Under the pieces are notes generated by a model. That model had not been told where the DNA came from and ran no database searches. It saw nothing but the letters and a program-made list of their open reading frames with translations. 10,736 nt of DNA from MGBC131033 sp910585655 (lineage in GTDB: Bacteria; Bacillota; Clostridia; Lachnospirales; Lachnospiraceae), in NCBI GenBank assembly GCA_949502025.1, contig CATBCG010000026.1, forward strand, positions 1 to 10,736, in the 5' to 3' direction. Position numbers and translations under genes: made by a program. Shown one piece after another: positions 6,973-10,736 of the stretch (its first letter is position 1; every line of letters begins with the position of its first letter).

Positions 6973-6999
6973 ATTTTAGAGTATATACTGTTCTAAAAT
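6973..6999. promoter_or_regulatory. Inverted repeat over the moron promoter
   Basis: ATTTTAGA (6973-6980) and TCTAAAAT (6992-6999) are exact 8-bp inverted arms separated by 11 bp. Within them lies the 10-bp palindrome AGTATATACT (6980-6989). The repeat covers the -10 hexamer and start site of the minus-strand promoter, a typical place for a repressor operator. Confidence 0.45.
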
Positions 7000-7008
7000 A
7001 AAAGTCAA
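6980..7008 (-). promoter_or_regulatory. Promoter of the moron-like gene
   Basis: On the minus strand TTGACT (7003-7008) and TATACT (6980-6985) are spaced by 17 bp. Transcription would start near 6973, leaving a leader of about 70 nt before ATG 6904. It is the only good sigma-A promoter between the polymerase operon and the late genes. Confidence 0.75.
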
Positions 7009-7019
7009 AAGGATTATCG

Positions 7020-7169
7020 CTGAAGCAGTATGACAAACGCTTTCTTACCAAACACGAAAACCATCTTAGCTATTCCGTTACACAGGATGGGGAAGATTTT
7101 CCTTCTGAATCATCCTTCATCTATATCAGAAAAAAGAATAAGTCTATAACCTGTTTTGATTGGCTATAA
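7020..7169 (+). CDS. Possible 49-aa protein with a CTG start
   Basis: The frame from CTG 7020 reads MKQYDKRFLTKHENHLSY when CTG is taken as fMet, and ends at TAA 7167-7169 with FDWL. AAGGA lies 6 nt before the CTG, which is what suggests translation, but CTG starts are rare. The composition is charged and soluble-looking, with no recognised family. It ends 27 bp before the next gene. It could be a real small late protein, or a remnant of a longer gene. Confidence 0.3.
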   Translation: MKQYDKRFLTKHENHLSYSVTQDGEDFPSESSFIYIRKKNKSITCFDWL

Positions 7170-7196
7170 ACTTATTATACGAGGGAGGGAACTCCG

Positions 7197-7973
7197 ATGG
7201 AACTCCATCCAAACGCCTTACAGCCGTTTCTGCTGTTTGACAAGGCGATTCCTTACAACGAAGCGATTACGCTTCACCCGGTCCGTATGAAAGACTTTTT
7301 ATCCTTTCAGCAATTCCAGCTTGCCTTGACTCTACGCAAGGATTCCATTTTCCGTAAAAAGGAATATGTCAAAATGGGATACCTTGCCTTCCTCCAATAT
7401 GCCTGCCGCAATACAAGCCTTGCTAGGGAATACCGCCTGCCGCTCCTTCCCTTCTATTATGATTTCCTGATTGGGCTGCTGCAGCTAAGCTGTGGAGAGA
7501 ATGCCACAATCCGCTATTCGCCCCAAACCTTGGCAATTACCATAAACGGGTTTGCCCTTACGGAAGACGCCTTTGACGATATCCGCAAAATCCTTCTCCT
7601 GCAAAACGATATCGACTTTGATCCAGAGGAATTTATGAACATCGATACGGTTCATGCCCTGGAAAAAGCCAGAGAATTTGAATTAAAAAAGAAGCAGGAG
7701 CAGGCAGAAATCGAAGATTATATCGACTCTCTTACCGTCAGCCTAGGACTTCATGCAGATGAAATCGCCAACCTGACCGTCCGCAAATTCTGGCGCTATA
7801 TCAAGCGGATGAACCGGCATGAGGAATACCTGGCATGTCGATTCGGGCAAATGAGCGGATTTGTCACCTTTAAAGAACCTCTGTCACACTGGATGACAAG
7901 CATCGGGGATTCGGACAAAGACGAAGCCCTCAAAGCAGATGAAGGCGAAATAAGGGGAAAAATCAATGGATAG
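7197..7973 (+). CDS. Tail-assembly-chaperone-like phage protein
   Basis: 258 aa, ATG preceded by GAGGGAGGGA at 7181-7190. No signal peptide or membrane segment. An N-terminal globular part (1-150) contains LPFYYDFLIGLLQL (84-97), a short beta-like piece TLAITINGFALTEDAFDDIR (111-130) and LLLQNDIDFD (133-142). A charged coiled region (155-180) follows, then a helical end with NLTVRKFWRYIKRMNRHEEY (192-211). This pattern, a small-domain protein with a QN motif and a C-terminal helical tail ending in Tyr, is what I associate with tail-assembly chaperones of Firmicute phages. Its position just before a tail-tube gene agrees, though chaperones usually follow the tube gene. No slippery frameshift extension is evident. 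It could instead be a head-tail or portal accessory protein. Confidence 0.45.
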   Translation: MELHPNALQPFLLFDKAIPYNEAITLHPVRMKDFLSFQQFQLALTLRKDSIFRKKEYVKMGYLAFLQYACRNTSLAREYRLPLLPFYYDFLIGLLQLSCGENATIRYSPQTLAITINGFALTEDAFDDIRKILLLQNDIDFDPEEFMNIDTVHALEKAREFELKKKQEQAEIEDYIDSLTVSLGLHADEIANLTVRKFWRYIKRMNRHEEYLACRFGQMSGFVTFKEPLSHWMTSIGDSDKDEALKADEGEIRGKING

Positions 7974-8022
7974 CTCCTCTTGTTTTCCTATAAAAACAAC
8001 TTTATGAAAGTGAGGAATTATA

Positions 8023-9042
8023 ATGGGAACTGTATTAGACGAACGTTCAAAGGATTTTTTAGTATCTTCTGCTGACATTGCCTTCTTGGTAGACGGCATG
8101 CTGGCATTTACCGGCACTACCTCCTTAAACACGTCGATTTCCGTCTCTACCGAGGATCAGGAAATCACTGGCGGTAAGGGTGGAAAAACGCTTTATAAGT
8201 ACAAATACGGCAGAAAGCTCTCCCTCTCTATCGAAATGGCAGAATGGCGGCTCGCTTACATCGCAGCCAACGTCGGATCCAGCATTTTCGAGGGCTTAGA
8301 GGACGTCTTCTCCGTTGCAGAATGCGTTACCCTGACAAACGGCGTCGGCACTTTAAAGAAAGTACCGGTCGGAACCGTCTATGTAGAAATGCCGGATGGC
8401 TCTACGGTAGAAGTAACACCAGAAGGCTCTGCAATTACCGTTGGCGAAGCAAACGGCTCTGTACTGGCTACCTATCAGTACAATACGAATGTAAAGCGTA
8501 TCACCATTGACGCCGCTTCTACTCCGTTTGTCGGCAAGCTGGTGATGACCGCAGAAAAGCACAACAACAAGAAAGGAAAGATCGGTGAGGTTCAGATCGA
8601 GGTTCCGTCCTTCCAGCTCTCCGGTACCTTTGATATTTCCCTGGAAGCAAGCGGAAATACCACTACCAAGCTGGACGGCGACGCCCTGGCTGTAGAAAGC
8701 GATTCCTGCTCTGAGGGTACGGTTTACGCTTACATTACGGAAATTCCTTCCAAAGAAGCTGCGATTACGGTAAATGATATCGCCGCTACTCCTGCTGTCC
8801 TAAATCTTGCAGTAGGCGAACAGGGCGCTCTTTCTATCGTCGGAATCAAAGGCGGTCTTTACAGCAACGTTGCTATTGACGCCGCAGATTGTACGATCGT
8901 ATCCGAAAACCCGGCTACCGCTACGATAGAAAACGGTATGGTGACAGCCGTCGCTGCAGGTCAGACCTACATCGACATCGACTACAACGGCATCCAGGAC
9001 ATGGTAAAGGTAGTCGTTACTGCCACCGCAGAAACTCCGTAA
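8023..9042 (+). CDS. Tail-tube-like major structural protein with Ig-like domain
   Basis: 339 aa, start supported by GTGAGG 8 nt upstream. Residues 17-90 follow the pattern of SPbeta-like and other large Firmicute phage tube proteins: a SADIAFLVDGMLAFTGTT strand pair, then EITGGKGGKTLYKYKYGRK, then an AEWRLAYIAANVG helix. A beta-rich insert spans about 100-160, and further strands run to 245. Residues 248-336 look like a BIG2-type Ig-like domain (TPAVLNLAVGEQGALSI, VSENPATATIENGMVTAVAAG). Such Ig domains on phage tubes are displayed outside the particle and can bind carbohydrate or mucus. The protein is low in Cys and Trp. Its codons look optimised, and a strong stem-loop follows the stop. 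Whether it builds a phage tail or another tube is not shown. Confidence 0.7.
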   Translation: MGTVLDERSKDFLVSSADIAFLVDGMLAFTGTTSLNTSISVSTEDQEITGGKGGKTLYKYKYGRKLSLSIEMAEWRLAYIAANVGSSIFEGLEDVFSVAECVTLTNGVGTLKKVPVGTVYVEMPDGSTVEVTPEGSAITVGEANGSVLATYQYNTNVKRITIDAASTPFVGKLVMTAEKHNNKKGKIGEVQIEVPSFQLSGTFDISLEASGNTTTKLDGDALAVESDSCSEGTVYAYITEIPSKEAAITVNDIAATPAVLNLAVGEQGALSIVGIKGGLYSNVAIDAADCTIVSENPATATIENGMVTAVAAGQTYIDIDYNGIQDMVKVVVTATAETP

Positions 9043-9070
9043 GGAATCCTCAAACATGAAGGCTTGGAGT

Positions 9071-9105
9071 CGGGGTACAGGGGCTATACCTGTACCCCGG
9101 CTTTC
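9071..9105 (+). terminator. Strong stem-loop after the tube gene
   Basis: CGGGGTACAGG (9071-9081) pairs perfectly with CCTGTACCCCG (9089-9099) around a 7-nt loop. Only GCTTTCC follows, so the U-tract is poor. It probably acts as a partial terminator or 3'-end stabiliser, giving high tube-protein mRNA with reduced read-through into the lysis genes. Confidence 0.6.
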
Positions 9106-9133
9106 CTATCGCCAGCCAATCAAGGTAGATCCT

Positions 9134-9352
9134 ATGTGTATATGCAAGTATTGTTATGAAACATTTGTACCGCGCAGCGGTAAATTCATGCTGTCCTGCA
9201 GGCTTTTTGCACAGGATGGCAAAGGGAATTCAACACCGTTCTCTCCTTTGCAGCATCTATGCCTGTGTCAACGCTACTGCCGCGACCAGGGCAAATATAT
9301 CCCACACCAGCAAAAGAGCGGGTGCAAACACTTTCAACCTGAAACCAAATGA
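9134..9352 (+). CDS. Small cysteine-rich, probably zinc-binding protein
   Basis: 72 aa from ATG 9134, which has AAGG 8 nt upstream. The frame is open from 9056, but that part would read through the stem-loop and lacks a good start site. Eight cysteines are placed as C2, C4, C7, C22, C43, C45, C49 and C64, with several histidines (H41, H58, H66). This suggests one or two structural zinc sites. Motifs seen are CKYCYETFVPRSGKF near the start and LCLCQRYCRDQGKYIPH near the end. I do not know its function. Its stop overlaps the GAGGTG ribosome-binding site of the holin gene, so it is in the lysis operon. An alternative frame extends the holin upstream through this region; the separate-gene reading is preferred because of the Cys pattern. 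Confidence 0.55.
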   Translation: MCICKYCYETFVPRSGKFMLSCRLFAQDGKGNSTPFSPLQHLCLCQRYCRDQGKYIPHQQKSGCKHFQPETK

Positions 9353-9362
9353 GGTGAATTCT

Positions 9363-9692
9363 ATGAGCGACCTTTTCTTTTCTATTCTCTTAGCGCTGAT
9401 TCCGGTATTCGGCGCTCTGATCAGCCGATTCCTGATTCCACTTCTAAAAGCCAGGCTTTCCGCGGCTCAGCTTACGCAAATCAGCCAATGGGTGACAAAA
9501 ACCGTTCAGGCGGCAGAGGTCTTGTTTGACCAGCCGAAATCCGGTACGGAAAAACGAGCCTATGTCATCAGCATGATAGACGAACTATTTAATTCCAAAA
9601 AAGAACTCCTTACCAGAGAACAAATCGAAATCCTCTTAGAAGCCGCCTGGAAGGAAATGAACCAGAGCCAATCACAACAGAAAGGCAGATGA
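9363..9692 (+). CDS. LLH-family phage holin
   Basis: 109 aa. ATG 9363 is chosen because GAGGTG lies 6 nt before it; the longer frame from 9156 crosses the Cys-rich gene in another frame. One transmembrane segment is seen at residues 5-27. It is followed by a cytosolic helical part with the signature of LLH holins (phage_holin_6_1 type): VQAAEVLFDQPKSGTEKRAY (47-66), then a helix and LLEAAWKEMN near the end. Holins oligomerise in the inner membrane at a set time and let endolysin reach the wall. No endolysin gene is in the window. The next gene starts 4 bp after the stop. Confidence 0.75.
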   Translation: MSDLFFSILLALIPVFGALISRFLIPLLKARLSAAQLTQISQWVTKTVQAAEVLFDQPKSGTEKRAYVISMIDELFNSKKELLTREQIEILLEAAWKEMNQSQSQQKGR

Positions 9693-9696
9693 TCCT

Positions 9697-10206
9697 ATGG
9701 ACGCAATCATCGCACTCACCAAGCTCGACTTCCCGCTTCTTTTCCTCTCTGTATGCGCTGCCCTGTTCGGCATGAAAACGATTCTCTCTTTATTTGAATG
9801 GTTCATCCGGCTGCTAGGATTAGAAACCAAATGGATGCGGAGCAAACGGGAGGATCATGAGCTGCTCCTTACTACGTCCCAAAATCTGCTTCTGCTCCAG
9901 GAACACCACAAACGGGATATGGAAAAATCCGACCTGCTTGATCAGGAAATGCGGGACGATATCAAACGGCTGACCGATTTATTTATTGAAAAAGAAATCG
10001 ACGATATCCGCTGGGAAATCAACAATTTCGCCACCAAGGTAGCCGAAGGAAAGCCCTGCAATAAGGACAGCTTTTCCCACTGTATCCGAAGCTACGAACG
10101 ATATGAGCAGCTATTAGAGGAAAACGGACTGGAAAACGGAGAGGTGGAGCTGTCGATGGAGATTATTGAGGAAGCTTATAAACGAAAATTGAAGGAGGGC
10201 TTTTAA
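9697..10206 (+). CDS. Membrane-anchored coiled-coil phage protein
   Basis: 169 aa. A hydrophobic segment covers about residues 10-38 (FPLLFLSVCAALFGM and after). A long charged helix, likely a coiled coil, runs from 45 to 100. The C-terminal part includes DDIRWEINNFATKVAEGK and YERYEQLLEENGLENGEVE, a pattern I recognise from unnamed proteins encoded beside holins or tail genes in many Firmicute phages. A regulator or partner of the holin, or an anchor for virion assembly, is possible; function is unknown. It is tightly packed between the holin gene (4 bp) and the next gene (0 bp). Confidence 0.8.
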   Translation: MDAIIALTKLDFPLLFLSVCAALFGMKTILSLFEWFIRLLGLETKWMRSKREDHELLLTTSQNLLLLQEHHKRDMEKSDLLDQEMRDDIKRLTDLFIEKEIDDIRWEINNFATKVAEGKPCNKDSFSHCIRSYERYEQLLEENGLENGEVELSMEIIEEAYKRKLKEGF

Positions 10207-10446
10207 ATGTCTGAAAAAATAAAAGAATATCTGGAATATCACAAAAACAAAAAAATCGCTAAACGGGAGCTTGCCAAAGCCGCCGCTGCCGTCCTCCCTG
10301 CACTAAGAAACCTGGCAGAAAAACAGGCAGAATGTACCGCGCTTTTGCTTCGTTTCTTAGAAAATGCTAAACAGATAGACGATGATCAGCTTATTTTGGA
10401 GTTTTTTAAGCTCCTGGCAAAAGAACGTGGTTTGGAAAATCAGTAA
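10207..10446 (+). CDS. Small helical protein, last gene of the lysis cluster
   Basis: 79 aa, ATG directly after the previous TAA, with GAAGGAGGG 8-9 nt upstream inside that gene. It is lysine- and alanine-rich in the first half and acidic near the end. It looks wholly alpha-helical with no membrane segment. No family is recognised. The tight spacing suggests co-translation with the preceding membrane protein. Confidence 0.75.
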   Translation: MSEKIKEYLEYHKNKKIAKRELAKAAAAVLPALRNLAEKQAECTALLLRFLENAKQIDDDQLILEFFKLLAKERGLENQ

Positions 10447-10736
10447 AAATGTTGCTTTTAAAAACTCCCCGCCCTCCGAGCAGGCTACAGTCCTTCTGTA
10501 GCTTCTGCTTGTAAGGCATAGTGTACCTTGTACTTTTTTTCGTTCTGCAAGGTATTTAGACGCAATGTTTCGTCTAACGAGAAGAATGGCAGGCGCTTTT
10601 GCCTACCATTCATAGCCACAGTTGTTACAATGAAACTGCTTATGACGTTTTGTACCAAAAATACCAAAGACTGCGGTATTAACTGCTTTGGAAGTCAGGG
10701 AGATTTTTTTTAAGTTGGAGCTGTTACAAGTTGGGC
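10447..10736 (+). ncRNA. Dense stem-loop region, candidate structured phage RNA
   Basis: No plausible gene is present, but stems follow one another. (1) AGCAG plus GCTACAG (10479-10490) pair with CTGTAGC and CTGCT (10496-10509), with a TT bulge. (2) TACCTTG (10524-10530) with CAAGGTA (10548-10554). (3) TTAGACG (10556-10562) with CGTCTAA (10571-10577). (4) GAATGG-C-AGGC (10584-10594) with GCCT-A-CCATTC (10601-10611). (5) CAGTT/AACTG (10619-10638). (6) CCAAAG (10664-10669) with CTTTGG (10686-10691), which competes with AATACC/GGTATT (10660-10680). A T8 run is at 10704-10711. The RNA strand is assumed to be that of the lysis genes. Large ornate RNAs such as ROOL and GOLLD occur in Firmicute prophages, but I cannot assign this one, and it is cut by the window end. 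Confidence 0.45.

Noticed and set aside
8044..8052. CGAACGTTC as a second LexA box
   Set aside because: It lacks the 4-bp spacer between half sites and lies inside the tube gene.
9156..9362. Upstream extension of the holin
   Set aside because: It would place a basic, Cys-rich stretch before the transmembrane segment, unlike LLH holins. ATG 9363 has a strong GAGGTG site.
10528..10713. 61-codon plus-strand frame and its minus-strand counterpart (10485-10667)
   Set aside because: Both fall in the stem-loop region, lack ribosome-binding sites and have unlike-protein composition.
10447..10736. tRNA genes or a CRISPR array
   Set aside because: There is no T-loop consensus and no acceptor stem, and the stems differ in sequence rather than repeating.

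Overview
The window looks like part of a prophage or phage-derived element from a low-to-mid GC Firmicute, most likely a Clostridia/Lachnospiraceae gut bacterium. The grounds are the strong Shine-Dalgarno sites, the sigma-A style promoters, the codon use, an LLH-type holin, and tail-tube and RNA-polymerase relatives that recall SPbeta-like Firmicute phages. Family calls are from motif recognition only; no search was run.

Left part (1-2213, minus strand): a hairpin with flanks typical of an IS200/IS605 element end lies at the edge, with a consensus promoter firing out of the window. Next comes a two-gene minus-strand operon: a small sigma-70-like factor (start corrected to 2198) followed by a DUF262 (ParB/sulfiredoxin-like) protein without a visible HNH nuclease half. 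It has an excellent promoter at 2250-2278.

Divergent control region (2214-2547): AT-rich, with the minus promoter, a GAAC-N4-GTTC LexA-type box and a perfect 17-bp palindrome just before the plus-strand operon.

Plus-strand operon (2548-6333): a 181-aa protein of unknown function is coupled by an ATGA overlap to a 969-aa protein (start corrected to 3090). This protein carries a DFDSD motif and flanking patterns of the two-barrel RNA polymerase superfamily (YonO of SPbeta, QDE-1/eukaryotic RdRP, bacterial beta'). An HU-family DNA-binding protein with a TTG start follows. The cluster reads as a phage transcription module: its own polymerase, a candidate accessory factor and a DNA-architecture protein, facing an operon with a sigma factor.

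Middle (6334-7196): two hairpins, the second a strong terminator, and a small GC-richer membrane-protein gene on the minus strand with its own promoter, arranged like a phage moron. An inverted repeat overlaps that promoter, and a short CTG-start frame follows.

Right part (7197-10446, plus strand): late genes. These are a tail-assembly-chaperone-like protein, a tail-tube-like protein with a C-terminal Ig-like domain, a strong stem-loop, a tiny cysteine-rich protein, an LLH holin, a membrane-anchored coiled-coil protein and a small helical protein. No tape-measure, baseplate or capsid gene lies in this stretch.

Right edge (10447-10736): no convincing gene, but a dense run of stem-loops, one with a competing alternative fold. 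It is the best candidate here for an undescribed or large phage non-coding RNA, and it is cut by the window end.
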